In this document: one piece after another, positions 1 through 13,177 of the stretch
How the letters are laid out: every line of letters begins with the position of its first letter
Position numbering within the stretch: the stretch's first letter is position 1
Origin: Climacteris rufus
Taxonomy: Eukaryota; Chordata; Aves; Passeriformes; Climacteridae
Assembly: GCA_013398175.1 (NCBI GenBank)
Contig: VZRZ01003208.1
Span: 124,429-188,428, forward strand
Direction of reading: 5' to 3'
DNA length: 64,000 nt
Made by a program: the position numbers and the translations under genes
The notes under the pieces: model-generated
Told to the model about the DNA's origin: nothing
Seen by the model: only the letters and a program-made list of their open reading frames with translations
Databases searched by the model: none

Positions 1-2499
1 GAACAATGGATTTCCCCTACAACCTCTTTGATCAGGAATGTCATTTAACTTTTAAAAAACGTTTACTATCACTGCCAGCAACACCTACTGCTGTATATTC
101 TGTAGGAATGAATATCCAAAAGATATATTCCAACCCCTAACCCAAGTTAAATCACTGTCTTTGGTATATTACACATATGCAGATACTCCAGATGACAGGG
201 ATAAAAGAGCATTAATGGGGAAGATGAGGAGTTTACTTGTTTACTGAATGTTTTCTGTTAGCTAAATAAAGCACCTCCTGCTAAAATCAGAATTCGATTT
301 TTGTGTATACCAAAACTTTAAAAATCCTATCTTTATCCATCGTTTTCTGTCCTTTGAAAAGGACATCCTATATACAGATAGAAAATCTCAATAGATTTCA
401 GTGAGCCTTTTCAGAACCCTGTATACAAAGGCTCAATTCCAAAACCTTAAAGCAAAGATATACTGAAAGCACATGTGGAAAAGTACCTCTTAAAGGTTTG
501 TCTTTTCTGTTTCGAAAATCCATATGACATGAATTTTCTATGGATCTTTAAATCCTAACTTATGTTGATATTTTTTACTGGCCTGTTTGTTTTTAATGCA
601 TCTTCTTTCTATTTATCTGTACTATGATAAAAAAAAGTATTTTTGCTTAATTGGTGGCATACAAATATAGGTGCTTTATAGTTCAATTCCATACATGCTG
701 TATACTTGAATTCCAGGCCTGCAGCTTATGTCAAACATGGGTATAATGTGAAAGGCTAAAAATGAGAAGGACATAAAGAATACCAATGAAGCATAAAACT
801 CTCCAAAAGCATTTAGAATAAAATCTTTTTTTTTTAATGAGAATTTTGGAGTTATGTTGAGTTTCTACATAATCATTTTCCTTTGGGCTGGTTTTTTTTT
901 AATTATTTAATTGTTTTGTCATTGTTAAAAGAATTTTGTTTACTACATTCTTTAATATACTAAAGATGCCCTTGTCTAATGCAAAAGATTATGTTCCTTA
1001 ATAGGTTTTTGTTATGGTTGCTGTTAGGGGAAAAAAAAAACCTTGATAGAATTAGACAACAAACTGGGTAGATAATGTACCATGTAGGTGACTTAGCACA
1101 TACAACAAGTGATTTAAAACTTGAACTTATATATAGTCTACTGTAAAAAAGAAACAATGTACAAAAGTAATATCATTCTGTGAGCATTTATTTGTCCATT
1201 GCTCACTCATATGGAAGGAAAAATAGTAAATAAATATGTCATATTAGTCCTTTCCTGGGATGGAACATCGCATTGATAATTGGTTAGTTCATTTCCAAGG
1301 GATGCTGCAGCAGATTTTCTAGATTATTTTCCCCCCCTCTTGCATTTATGGTTCAGCAATTCTTTGCAAAGTTCAATGGGGTTCATTAGCTTATTTGAAG
1401 AAAATGGATCTGGTACTTTCAAGACAGATTTTTTCTGTGACTTTTCTCATTAAGTCTCTTTCGTCAAACAAAAAGATGCCCTTTTTACTCGACAAACATT
1501 TGTTCTAATTTGGCATTTGCTGTGTGTTTTGGTACTTGTACTTCTTTCTCTCTCTCTCCCTCTCTTTCCACCAACAGCAGCAGCAGCTGTTAGTCACAGG
1601 ATCACAGTGTCTGACATTTACTCTGAATGTGCTTGGTTATTAAAATATTTCACTCTTAGACAAGCTTATCAGCTGAAAAAAATACAATAAAGGAGTTCCA
1701 GTATGTTGTGTAAGTACATTTCTAATAAAGTGCATTTTTAGTACTTCAGTGCACCACTATTAATGCATGTGTTTGTAGATATAAAATTAAATGAACCTTC
1801 CCTGGAAGGTTGTTTTGAATCCTATGAAATCGAGCATTAACCAGGTGGGATATCCTAATCCACAACAAAGAAGTATGTTGTATACATAAGAGGCCAACAT
1901 TTTATAGGGACAGCATATTTATCTGGTTTTATATGAGCATCTTCCAAAAAATTATCAGTTTTGAGAGCTCTGCTTTGGAGTGGATTATCCTGTGGGGAGG
2001 GGGAAGAAAGTTCAAGAAAAGTTGAATCACAGCGCTTTTACACAAAGCTCAGTAAACCTTTGTGAAAGCTTTCTCTGGACAGGCAGATCATTGATTAATT
2101 CTTCAGGTATGTACTTTTCTCCTATGTGAAAAAATGTGATATAAGGTTAAGTGCTCACTGAGGAAGCAAGAGTTTGGGCTTTCAGGTTTCACACTGGACA
2201 GTGGGAAGATATTCTCAGACTGTGACAAGCATTGCTGTACACAGTTTATGCTGCTATTCTTTAACTCTCTCCAGTGTCATTAGCTTGCCAGCCATGTAGT
2301 CTGTAAGTAATAGGTTGCAATAGCAGCTAAAATTGACAAGTGCTTAGCCCAGAGCATGGATTGAATGTAATTCATAGGGTTTCTGAGTTAATTTCCAATA
2401 CCTGTTTCATCAAGGCAGACAGATAGATGGCTGCCAGCATCTTCTGGCTTTATCTGCAAATCCCTCTGTCTTTCACTGCCATCATTCTGGAGTTGCTGT

Positions 2500-2632
2500 T
2501 AATTTTTTTCCCCCCTTCTCTTTACTTCTCTTTTCCCAGCTCTCCTGTCTAGTCTATTTTCTCCTTTTTTTTTCCTTCTGTCTTTATTTTCTTTTCAGCA
2601 TTCTTTCCTTTACATTTGCTCCTCCCTATTTC
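2500..2632. repeat. Pyrimidine-rich low-complexity tract
   Basis: About 130 bases are dominated by C and T on the plus strand, with several runs of T and C. There is no regular repeat unit. It has the composition of a polypyrimidine tract, but no exon follows it. Confidence 0.6.
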
Positions 2633-3784
2633 CATAACTATAAATGCAGCTTACTCTACAGGCACATCATTCATTTAGATTAGAGGCCTGTACAGCTAAA
2701 TGCAAGACCTTCAGATGTTATTGAAGTGCATTTTTCCATGTGGCCCAGTTTAAAGTGATGCTTCTTTAGGGACTACAGGGTGAAATATGAAGTTATCTGG
2801 GAGAGTAAATCTGAGATGTTGGACAGATGGTGAATCATCAGTGCATCCACAGAAATGCATTACATTTTTATAGAGGATGTTCTCAATCAGTTTCAGCCTG
2901 AGAAAACAGTTTCTCCTATTGCCTCATTGGCATTTCATGTGTTTTATTTTGTGTGGGTTTTTTTGCTGTAGTTGAATTTTTGTTTCTTATTTGATTCAGG
3001 GTTTTTAGATCAACAGGTAAGTAAAAAAAAAACCTAATAAATTTTAAATATATTTATGAATTGCTTGGATGTGTAGGATGTGCTAACAGGAGCACAATTC
3101 AGGATCTCAACATTGACAGAAAACTAAAAACCAATAACAGTATGGAAAAGAAATAAATAATGTCCAACAAAGTGATAAAAATTGTTTAGTGAGAAATATA
3201 CCCATTTACTATGTCTTTTACAAATTTATTTCTCACATCATCTGTGTTTCAGAAATATGAACTGATAAAAAATTTGTTATTTAAACTATATAGAATAACA
3301 CTAATTCCTGTAGAACTCATGGGTGTACTGCCAATTTCAACATTGCTTTTGAAGTATATCCTTCTGTAAAGGAGAAACTATGTTTTGAACATTTAAGAAT
3401 CTTATAAACAATGACTACACCGAGTACACAAGGACACCAGGTGAAGTTTTATTCTATCTAGTTGCAATTGCTTCTGCTCTGTGACCAACTAAGGGTTTAT
3501 GTTGTTTAATAAAAGAAATATCTAACTCTCATGGCCGAATGGTTCTTCATTTTAATTCTGTTCTGTGTTAGCTTTTAATCAAACTATAGATAGTTCTCTC
3601 TTTTCTGCTTACTTTGTATGGCTTTCAAATCACATGAATGAACCTTCTAAATTGCTTTTGAAAAAAGTTGACAGTCAAGAGTATAGAGTCTTGTGTTTCC
3701 ATTATACTTTGGCCTTGCTGATATACACCTGTGTTGCCAATAGAGCATAGCCATTTGTTGCTGTTTGTTTACTTTGTGGGGTTT

Positions 3785-3804
3785 TGGTTGGTTGGTTGGT
3801 TTTG
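3785..3804. repeat. (GGTT)n microsatellite
   Basis: A short run of the tetranucleotide GGTT, about four to five units, sits in a T/G-rich stretch. It creates the only sizeable minus-strand opening nearby, which is therefore not considered coding. Confidence 0.7.
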
Positions 3805-6653
3805 GAGTTTGTTGTGGTTGTGGTATTTGTTTACTATTTTCTTTCAGTGAAAAGGATGGAGGTACGGCATCCAAGTTTTCCTGCTGTTTCCCTGACCACA
3901 GCATTTAATATCCTTGGTATATATTTGCAAATCTGAGTGATCTACCAGATTTCTCTGCTCTCCTGGAGAAATCAATATTTATGGGGCTCTTTGGACAGTT
4001 ATGCCAATAAAGACAGAGCTTTTAGGATAAAAACAAAACAAAAACAAGTCAGCAGAAATAATAACATGAAGGGCACAAACAGCCTGAGTGCCAGCTTCTA
4101 GGGATTGTCACTGCTGCTGGACTGCTAGCTGCTAGTTGGGTTAATGTGCCATTAAAAATATTTTTACTTACAATGCCAGCCATACCAACATTAGGAGTTT
4201 CTCAAAATAGAAATAGAATTTAGGGCGCTTATTTAAAATTTTGCAATTTCTGTAAATCTGTCTGATTTTTAGCTAAATCTTTCCTTGTGGAACTTAGAAA
4301 ATTTTGTTCAGTGTTTCTAAAAAATAGTAGCATGTCTTATGATTAGTTTGGCACTGAATCTTAAATCTTAACTAAATCTTGTATTTTTTCTACAAGAAAA
4401 AATTTTATTTTCATTCATTCTTTAGGGAATATGACCTGTTTCAGGACATTATACTTCATAGAATTGTATTAAACTTAGCTTGTAAACTATTTGGAATATT
4501 TTATTCTGCACTTACATAATTTTGATTACATTTTATGATAGTTAAGCAATGTAAAATATTTTTTTCTTTCCATCAAGTGAAAAGTGATGACAGAAACACA
4601 TCTTGAGAGCTTTGCCATTGCTTATATAGGTTGAGTCTTATTTATTTTGTACCTACTTCCAGCTTGTGTGTTCAAAACAATTAAATAAACAAATACTATT
4701 GCTATTTCAAATCATTATAAATGATGAAAAAAGGAAAACACACTGGAATTAATACATATATGGGATGCACCTGGAGGGTGTCAGCTAAGAAAAAGTTCCT
4801 TGAATAATTTCTTGTCCTTTCTATCTCTCATCATTTTTGAAAACAGAAGTGTTTGTTTGTAAGCCTGAACAGTCACATACAATTATTTCATGAAAAACAT
4901 TGAATCAATGAACCCAAAATAATTTCAGCTGCAGATTCTTAATGAATTTGCCCTTGGCTGTTCTGTTACTTGCCCGAAATATACAATTTTTATTCAAAGT
5001 CCTTGTATGACGTATGGTAAAATTCAAATGCAGACAGTCTTGTCTAGAATTATTTTTGTTTTAATTTAGTTCTAGGGATGTTTGCAGACCAGCACAGGCC
5101 TACAGGAGCTATCCTAAGCACTACAGAGATATAATATAGTTTGGGGCACTAAAAAAATCAGTGTGTATCAATTCTGACTTGCAACCTGACAAACCAGCCT
5201 GTGAGCAGCAGGTGGTGGGTAGCTATTTCATGCCCTGGGAGGTAGGAAAAACAACGGAACTTAGTATTTGAAGGATGGCTGTTCATATAGTTTCATTTCA
5301 CTGGATGTAACCTGACAGCAAATGGAGGGAAAAGGTAGAACGTCAAGAAAAAACAGTTTATAAAATGTTTTATATCAGCTATTTACAAAGTCACCCTAAG
5401 TTTCAATACTATCTGCTGAGATTTCCTTCTTTGTCAAGATATCATTAAAAATTCCTGTAACTTCTGAAGTATTTGAGCAATATTTTCTTTCCAAGCAGTG
5501 TTTATATCAGAGATTATTGTTTCTAATAAAGCCATCTGGATCAACTTCAGGTATCATTTCATTAGCTTTTACGATATTTAAACGGTAATCAATCTTTGTT
5601 GAGATAAGCGGTTTGATCAAACTTAGCACGGTAACATTCAGTTGGGAAGCAATAAAGCTAATTTCATTTGTAATCTAATGAGATTATTTCTTCTACTAAC
5701 ATGAGTTCTATTTTTGTTAGTTTCCCAGGTTTCCTCAAATTATTTGTGGAAAGGCCACTTGAAGTTCTTCACAGTATAACTACATCAATCAGATTGCTGC
5801 ACCCTGTATATTGTCCATTATATGTCAATATGAAGTGGTATTTGGGTGAAGCAATTTATGTCATCTGAAAAAATGCATCCTTTATAAGTAAATCCATATT
5901 AGAGATTTGCAGTCGTTTCTTATTATATGTTGGCATTCTTTGCTTTCTGAAAAAATGTGGATAAAATTTTAAATTATTTTGATACCTGCATGCCGAGTGA
6001 ATATTTCATTACCCATACCAGAATATATTTAAGATTGATGTAAATTTAGGATGGTGTGACTGATCTAGGACAAGAGTTAATAGAGATTCCTGTGTTATGG
6101 TTCTTACTGCTAAGATGGGAGGAAGATAAAGACCAAGACAGCACTAAAAGTTAAATTTTAGCAAGAAAATTCTGATAACGAGGGTACTTGGCTGTGCTTA
6201 GAGTTGCTTTGGTCTGGAGGCTTGCTTTGTAGAAGGATCTGACAGGTTATAGCTGGAAAGCAGACAACTGTGGAGAGTCAGAGTGTAATAAGGGATAGCA
6301 GAAGCAGATGGATGGGAATACATCTAAATCTGGCAAGGACTGATAAGATTACAATTAAAGTTTAGATTTCAGCTTCTAGGGACCAATGTGTGAGTATTAA
6401 TTTTACGTATGGGAGGGATACAGGGATTTGTCTTTACCCCTATCCTTCGCCTGCTAAGTGACAGAGATCACATGTCTAGGATTAGTGTGTTGTATGGATT
6501 TGGATCCAGCCTGGGCAGCGACCATTTTGGATTTCCTGTTTAGTGAATCAGAAGTAGCAGAACTTCATTTAGAGACTTGGTTAGCAGGATCTACTCACCA
6601 GCACTAGTTTCTCAGTAGTGTTAGTTTGGCAAAGAGTTGATGGGTTCAGGATA

Positions 6654-6770
6654 GTTGGACTGGGTTTGAGCAACTTGGTCTCACCGGAAGGTGCCCCTGC
6701 CCACAACAGGAGGACTGAAATCAAGTCTCTTTCAACTCAAACCCTTTCATAATTCCATGGTTCTATGAAA
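6654..6770 (+). mobile_element. CR1 LINE fragment, 3' tail
   Basis: This matches the 3' untranslated tail of avian CR1 on the plus strand. The string about a GTTTGAGCAACTTGGTCT core, then a 'CCCCTGCCCA' segment and a 'TTCAACTCAAACCCTTTCATAATTCC' type end are diagnostic. The end decays from the usual octamer-like ATTCTATG repeats. Only about 117 bp remain, so the copy is strongly 5' truncated and cannot be active. Confidence 0.85.
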
Positions 6771-9700
6771 TAGAAAACAACCAAGCTTATGAAACAGTTT
6801 ATGAATTAGATCGCTGATTTGCCCACACTAATGGTGGCTTTCACACTCTTTTGCATCTCTTCCCCTCCCTACTTCCTTCCTGTGAAGTTTAGATCTGAAG
6901 CATCCATGGTCTGAAAGAGTTGGAATGAGGTATGTGGTCAGATTTAGGAAAGAGTTGTATTTACTGTAGTTCTGTCGGTGGTCATTTGGTTAAGTTTATG
7001 TCTTGGACTGACAGGGGTTATGTGGGTCATGCATAGGTTTGGATTGGGATCCATGTAAGCATAAGTTCTAACTAGTAGCTCACATCAGCAAAGACTCTGT
7101 ATGCTATCCACAGTCAGTTTTTCCTCCTAGCCTATTTGTCTGCACACAACCTCACACAATTTTATATTGTGGTGGTACCATTCCTCTTTCTTATCTTTCA
7201 GTGTAACATCAAAGGGAGTGTATCTTCAAAAGAGGAAAGTAAGATTTAAGGTTGTTTTCTGCTCCACTGTCTGACTATAGTGTTAAAGAGGGGAATTCCT
7301 CTAACTGAAATACCTTTTGAAAAGTTTCTGTTGATGAATAGCTCAATGTTTATGGGCAGCAATTCACATTCTAATAGGAATATCAGTATTTGGAAAATCA
7401 AAAGTCTTTGTATATGCCAGTAAACCGACAAAAAGAATTTGGAATGGAGATATATGCATACAATTGAAAAAAATATCAATATTGTACAGTACCATAGAAA
7501 AAGTGAATATGTAGTCACACATAATTTCTGATTGCCACAGATGTATTTCAACAAACACCATGGGCTCGTCCAGACAAAGCATTTCCTCAGATACAGTAAT
7601 ATAGCTTTTCTGAGCTGATCAATTGATCCTCTGTGAAAGAACAGAATTTGTTTCAAAGTCTACAAAAACAACTGTAATTTTTTGACTTAATGAGTCATTG
7701 TAAGAAATAAAGCAATACTCCTTTTCCTGTATTTTTCCTGTTCCAAAAATATTAAGAAGTTATTATGGAGGACAGTGTCATTTTTCCATATAATTGAACA
7801 TTTACTGTTGATAATGAAAGATGACACTATTACATGTAAATTAATATGGACATACAGTCTTTATTAGCTCTCATCGAGTTTTTATGGTTTTTATTAGAAC
7901 TTTGAACACTCCTCCAGAATAAAAGAAATCGTTTTCACTTCTGGGTCAATAATGTGTTTAAAAACTCTAAGAATCAGATCAAGTTTATATGCTTATTCAG
8001 TTCAAAGCAATGGTATATAAACACTAGTAAAGTTTATTTTTCCTAAAAATTTAATATCTATCTGAAACTAACTAGATGCACTCTGAAATAGATAATGAGA
8101 GAGAGAGATACTGTCAAAAGGTGATTCATCCAAACAGCCTTAGACAACTAACTTAGGGTAGAATGAATTGCCTGCTGGAGGTGTCTATCTCTGTCCATTT
8201 ACTTCTGAGAAAGAATAGATGACTAATTTAATCCCCCAAAGTCACTTCTCTACGAGCTTGACTGAAATTCAATAAAATGAACCTTTCCCTCAGTTCTATT
8301 ACTAGAATTGCACAGCAAACTAATTAAATATGTAACATATGTAACACTTTTAGCTATAGATTACTGCTAAACAGACTCCTACACCTCAACAGGCTAGGTG
8401 TTTGTAAAACTTAAGGGAAGATTTAAAGCTTTGTAGACAGTTTGTGGTCTTTGAGCAGATTGTAAAAATCTCTCCTTTCTCTACTGGAGGTTCCCTCTCA
8501 TGCTTCTCATATTTCTTTACTTTCACTGTGCAGTCATCTCAGCTTCTACATGAAAAACTAGTTCAGAAACAAGGTCTTTATGTGACCAGTCTTTTTTGAG
8601 ACAGTCAAATTGTTTCCTTTGATTAGAAGATTTTATACTGGATCTCAGAAGGATACTTGTTCAGAAATCCAACATTTTTTTTCTGAAAATTAATGTGCTT
8701 TTTTCAAACATCCACCTTTGTCAAGATAAAAATATCTCAATTTCTGTCCTGAATGTCACACCTCCTTAGGAAGCTTTCAACTACAGGCTCTTCCAGTGTC
8801 ACTGCTTTCAGAAGTTTAACGAAACTCTCTTGCAGTAGTCATAACAAAAACCCTTAAAAGCAAGCTTTCTTTACGCACGTGTGCTCCCTGCTTTGCAGAA
8901 TATTCTGAAAATATTAATGTCTACCTCCTGTTTTAAATTGTTAACTGACACCTAATTTCCCTGTATACTTTTATCTAGTGAGTGCCTATGTATATGTGGT
9001 ACAGAATATCCTGTCCTGGCAGTCTTTCTTGCAGGCAGATGTTAAACTTGACAGATTAAAGCCAGTGCTCAAAACCCCTTCACTTTTTGTATTGTTCCCC
9101 CACCTCTTCCAGCAAGCTGAATAGTCACATACATCTGTTCAATCATGCACGCAACAGGACTGCTTTTTTAGTGTTGTTACTGAAGAGAGAGGTCCTGGAG
9201 GACAAAAAATCTGGTACATGGTATGATTTTGCTTGATTAGGAATGCTTTACTTTTGAGCACTATGAGGGCCATGGGTGCATGATGAAGACTTGGACTATG
9301 GGCTGTACTTTGAAAGGGAAGGACCCAAATATCATTAGCTAGAATAAGTGGTAAGGGAATCATTTGCTAGGCATGCAGTGTTTTCAAAGGTAGGTCCCAT
9401 GCTCTCATGCATGCTTTTTCATTGCAGGAAAACTCTTTGTCTTGCCTTCCCTCGATGTTAAAATGATAGGTTTCCTCCCTAATCAATTTACTTTTTTCTT
9501 ATTATGTATCAATTACAATACTGTCAGAAAACATAAGACCTCATATTGATCTGTCTCAAGTAAAGCACAGTGCAGAGAATGGCCCTGTCTTAAAGACCTT
9601 ACAGCTCAAGCTTGAGACAGGAGATGAGATTCACTAAGAGTCTTTGTAGAGATGTTGGTATGTAATAGCAGCTTGAGAATTTATTTTTTTTTCTCAACAA

Positions 9701-9799
9701 AATGGGGAGCACTATTTGTGAGAGACTGAAGTGTTATGTCATATGAAGGACCGTTTGCCTATTATAACAAAACTGTACAATGAACCTGCACCAAAAGAA
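6771..9799. other. Unique AT-rich noncoding stretch
   Basis: No gene or recognised repeat was seen, apart from a short GA run near 8098-8109. The longest opening is 136 codons on the minus strand (7246-7656), rich in Leu, Ile, Phe and Cys, with no recognisable domain. A second frame (7364-7582) is open over the same bases, which fits locally stop-poor sequence better than a gene. Confidence 0.55.
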
Positions 9800-10554
9800 A
9801 AAATGTGCTGAATACCACTGCCACCCTGAATGGGCCTTCTGGGCTAAGGCCCTGGACTGTAAGTTGAATTGAGATAAGATAAAAATGACACCATTCTAAA
9901 GTCTGGGCTGGGGGAGAAGAATGCTTTCACAGGAGGGTCAAGCTCAGCAGCTTTGGGGTGGAGGCCTTAGCCCCAGGCTTATCTGCTGCCAGATTTGCAC
10001 AGAAGAGAGAGGTTTTGGGTGTCTGCTGAAAAAAGCCTCTGGGCAGAGGAATACCCACCCTCTGCTGTGCAGAGTTGCAGGAGGCCCCCCACTCCGGGAA
10101 AAGCCCCAACTCCAGGACATGCACATGGAGGGGCAGCTGAGGGGGTGTCACAGCCTGTCAAAGGCACCCCAAAGAGGCCCCCAGACCCTGCACCAGAGCA
10201 CTGCACATGGTGCAAAATGATACAGCAGATCCACAATGTTGTAAGGGACAGTTTCAAGCAGGCCCTCTCAGGGGCGGTATATGGGTGTTCCCACCTGACC
10301 CAAAGCCTATATGTTCAATGGATTCTATGCTTTGTGACGGCAAAAATGGTGACCCTCACCACCAAGAAGAGCAGATGTAGGGGATCCACGAGACATCCCT
10401 GGGACGCACGGAGGGGTGATCTACGTCCACCTAACCTCTGTCATGTTTCCTGTCCCCCTCAACCCCCCTTTTTTTTTTATTTCTTTCTTTCTCTTTCTTT
10501 CTCCCTCTTGCTGTCTTGTTAAATAAAATACATCAATTTTTTTTGGTCCCAACA
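9800..10554 (+). mobile_element. GC-rich block, probable LTR of an endogenous retrovirus
   Basis: The block is clearly more GC-rich than both flanks and keeps several CpG sites. It ends with a CT-rich run (about 10470-10510), a polyadenylation signal AATAAA at 10522-10527 and, 27 bases further on, a terminus-like CCAACA ending at 10554. This order (GC-rich body, AATAAA, short tail ending in CA) is that of a retroviral LTR on the plus strand. A 175-codon opening lies at 9995-10522, but it ends in a low-complexity Phe/Leu/Ser tail and has overlapping openings in other frames, so I do not call it a gene. The left edge is uncertain, and no target duplication or family name could be fixed. A noncoding RNA 3' exon is the alternative. 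Confidence 0.4.
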
Positions 10555-11680
10555 TTTAGCCTCATTTGGCTTTAATCTGCTTCAGGGTATATTTGAACTT
10601 CAGGATTCCTTTCACTTTATTCACAGAGAGTTCTCTTCTTTCTCTTCTGTGATTAGAGCAGATCGTAACACTGTTACAAAGAATTTAAGAGCAAATGGAT
10701 TTTAAGCCCATCTCCTTAAACTGAGGGAGTTGCAAAGCTGCACACTTCATCACATTTCATATGTTTAATTTTAGATGTATTAAGCTTTGACATTGACATT
10801 TCAGCTGATTGTACTAGAGTCACTGAGACAAAACTTACGGCTTAATTCTCCAGATTCTGATATATTTTGATATCTAAGAAGAATTTTGAATTTCAAGAGC
10901 CTCTAAATTGATTGATTCAGGAACACAAATCAGGAGTTGAATTTTCAAATACCTGCATAAGGTGTTTCACAGTTTAGTTGACCAGATTTTTCTACATCTG
11001 TTAATATTTATATTTTTTTAAGTAAAAAAAGATTAATAAGAAACTGTTTCTTCATTTTTACTATTTCATTTAAAAGCTTAATATGACCTCTCTCTTCATT
11101 TACATGCTCGTTCTTGTAGCTCAGCAGCTTTAATTTACAGAAAATACAGGGAGAGCAGAATCACCCATGTCTGAGAAACCTGAGGTAAGAAATCATATCA
11201 GCAGGTAACAAAACTGATCTGCCTTACTGAAAAAGTTGCTACCTTTGGCTGTCTGATGTCTGCTAAGACACAGTAATTATGTGGACACTACACAGGGTGC
11301 AGAAAAACGAGCAGGATGGAGGTGTCTGGATCAAGCATCTTTCATTTGTTCATGTCCATTTTTTATTTTGAGGCCCATTATTCTGGGAATCCACAGTAAT
11401 TCTGCTGGTCCTTTCTCTTTGTTTAGTGTATCCTGTTCAGAAATCTGGTTTAGTTAATGCTTTTTACAGTAATGTATAACCACAGTGTAAAACTAAAATT
11501 GTATGACATGAAAATATCTGGACAGTTAAAACCTGATCAGATGTATAAATTTAATTTCATTAGAAAATACAGAACTCATGACGTAATCTAATTTTCTATT
11601 ATTTTCTAATATTCAGCAAATTACTTTAATAGGGTTCTAAGTGGTTCACATTCTAATTTTCAACCTGCAGGCATCTGTCT
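10555..11680. other. Unique noncoding stretch
   Basis: AT-rich sequence between the 10 kb block and the CR1 at 11681. No gene, recognised repeat or structured element was seen. Confidence 0.55.
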
Positions 11681-12092
11681 TCACAGAGTCATAGATTCAT
11701 TAATGTTGGAAAAGACCTTTAAGATGATCCAGTCCAAGCTTTGTCTGAACACCACCATGTCAACTAAAGTATAGCAGTAAATGTGATGCCTAGTCATTTT
11801 GTGAACACGTCCAGGGATGGTGAATCCATCATTTCCCTGGGCATCCCATTCTTATGCTTAACCACCCATTCAGTGAAGAAATTCTTCCCGATGTCCAACC
11901 TCAACCTTCCCTGGCACAGCGTGAGGCCATTTTCTCCCATCCTGTCACTGGTTGCCTGAGAGAAGAGACCGACACCCACCTGGCTACACTCTCCTTTCAG
12001 GCAGCTGTAGAGAGTGAAAAGGTGTCCCCTGAGCCTTCTTTTCTTAAGGCTGAACACCACCAGCTCCCTCAGCTGCTCCTCACAGGAGTTAC
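11681..12092 (-). mobile_element. CR1 LINE, 3' part (left half of a split copy)
   Basis: This is the minus-strand 3' end of a CR1. It opens with the degraded terminal repeat (TCACAGAGTCATAGATTCAT), followed by the complement of the CR1 3' UTR and then the conserved region recognisable by 'TTCTTCCCGATGTCCAACCTCAACC' type wording. The sequence stops at 12092, where an LTR begins, and resumes collinearly at 13178. Openings such as 11854-12201 run through this repeat and are not genes. Confidence 0.92.
12088..12092. repeat. Target site duplication, left copy (GTTAC)
   Basis: The pentamer GTTAC directly precedes the TG of the LTR and is repeated directly after its end. Five bases fit retroviral integration. 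Removing the LTR and one copy restores an uninterrupted CR1 alignment. Confidence 0.85.
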
Positions 12093-13172
12093 TGTGGTGG
12101 TTTCACCCAGGCTGGAAGTTAGATGCTCACCAAAGCCTCTCTATAACTTTCCTCTGCAACTGGATGGGGAGCAAAATTATAACAAAAGACTCATGGGTTG
12201 AGATAAGGCACAGAGAGATCACTCACTAATTACTGTCAAAGACAAAACAGACTTGACTTAGGGAAATCAGTTGAATTTATTATTAATCAAAATCAGAGTA
12301 AGTTAATGAGAAGAAATACGTATCTTAAAAACACCTTCTCCCCACCCATCCCTCCTTTCCAGGCTTTCTCCTCAGTTCTTTACCTTCTCCCTTACATCAC
12401 TGCAGGAAGACAGGGAGTGGGTGTTACCATTAGTTCATTGCATGTTTTTTCTGCCGCTGCTTCCTCCTCAGGGAAAGGAGTCCTTCCCCTGCTCTAGCAT
12501 GGGGTCTCTCCCACAGGAGAGAGTCCTCAACTTCTCCAACATGAGTCCTTCCCACAGGCTACTGATCTTGATGAACTGCTCCAGCCTCAGTCCCTCTCAG
12601 GGGGACGAAATCCTACCAGAAAACCTGCTCTAACATGATCTCCTCTCTCCATGGGTCCATAGGTCCTGCCTGGAACCTGCTCCAGCACGGATTTCCCATG
12701 GGGTCACAGCCAACCTTTGAGTATCCATCTGCTCCAGTGCAGGGCTCCTCCAGGGGTTGTAGGTGGAACTCTGCTCCACTGTGGACCTCCATGGGCTGCA
12801 TGGGCAACAGCTGCCTCACTATGGTCTGCACCATGGGCTGCAGGGGAATCTCTGCTTTGGCACCTGGAGCACCTCCTGCCCCTGCTTCTCCACGAACTGT
12901 CTGCAGGGCTGTTTCTTTCACATATTATCACTCCTCTCTTCTCTGTTGCAATTCTTTCTGGATGATAACTATTTTACCTTCTCAAATATGTTATCACAGA
13001 GGCATTAGTGCCATGTCTCTGATTGGCTCGACCTTGGCCCGTGGTGGGTCTGCCTTGGAGCTGGCTGGCATTGGCTCTGCCAGACATGGGAGAAGCTTCT
13101 GGCAGCCTTTCCCAGAAGCCATCCCTTAGAGCCCCTGGTACCAGAACCTTGCCACATAAACCAATGTCTACT
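12093..13172 (-). mobile_element. Solo LTR of an avian endogenous retrovirus, inside CR1
   Basis: A 1080 bp LTR begins with TGTGGTGGTTT and ends with a slightly decayed TACT (TACA expected). It is flanked by a 5 bp direct repeat, GTTAC, at 12088-12092 and 13173-13177. I recognise it as a common avian ERV LTR by its many degenerate short repeats ('GCTCCAGC...GGGTC', 'CCACGGG' type) in the middle. Transcriptional orientation is minus: on that strand a CCAAT box (complement of 13022-13026), a TATA-like AACATATTT (near 12984-12996) and a polyadenylation signal (complement of 12276-12281) occur in the right order. No internal retroviral genes are present, so it is a recombined solo LTR. The 164-codon and shorter openings inside it are LTR noise. 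Confidence 0.9.
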
Positions 13173-13177
13173 GTTAC
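13173..13177. repeat. Target site duplication, right copy (GTTAC)
   Basis: Second copy of the pentamer that flanks the LTR. CR1 sequence continues immediately after it. Confidence 0.85.

Larger units (their letters stand above)
1..6653. other. Unique AT-rich noncoding stretch
   Basis: No gene or recognised interspersed repeat was seen over this stretch. All reading frames are short (up to 85 codons, minus strand 3647-3904, low-complexity Pro/Gln/Lys-rich because it crosses a GGTT repeat). It holds pyrimidine-rich tracts near 1540-1571 and 2500-2632 and a short GGTT microsatellite at 3785-3804. Segments near 2640-2930 and 5400-5720 have balanced composition with homeodomain-like TAATTA/ATTA cores and could be conserved noncoding elements, but that is inference only. 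Confidence 0.6.

Noticed and set aside
11854..12201. 115-codon plus-strand opening
   Set aside because: It runs through antisense CR1 3' sequence and across the LTR junction, so it cannot be a single gene.
12635..13129. 164-codon opening and several overlapping ones on both strands
   Set aside because: They lie entirely inside the ERV LTR at 12093-13172, whose GC-rich degenerate repeats are stop-poor in many frames.
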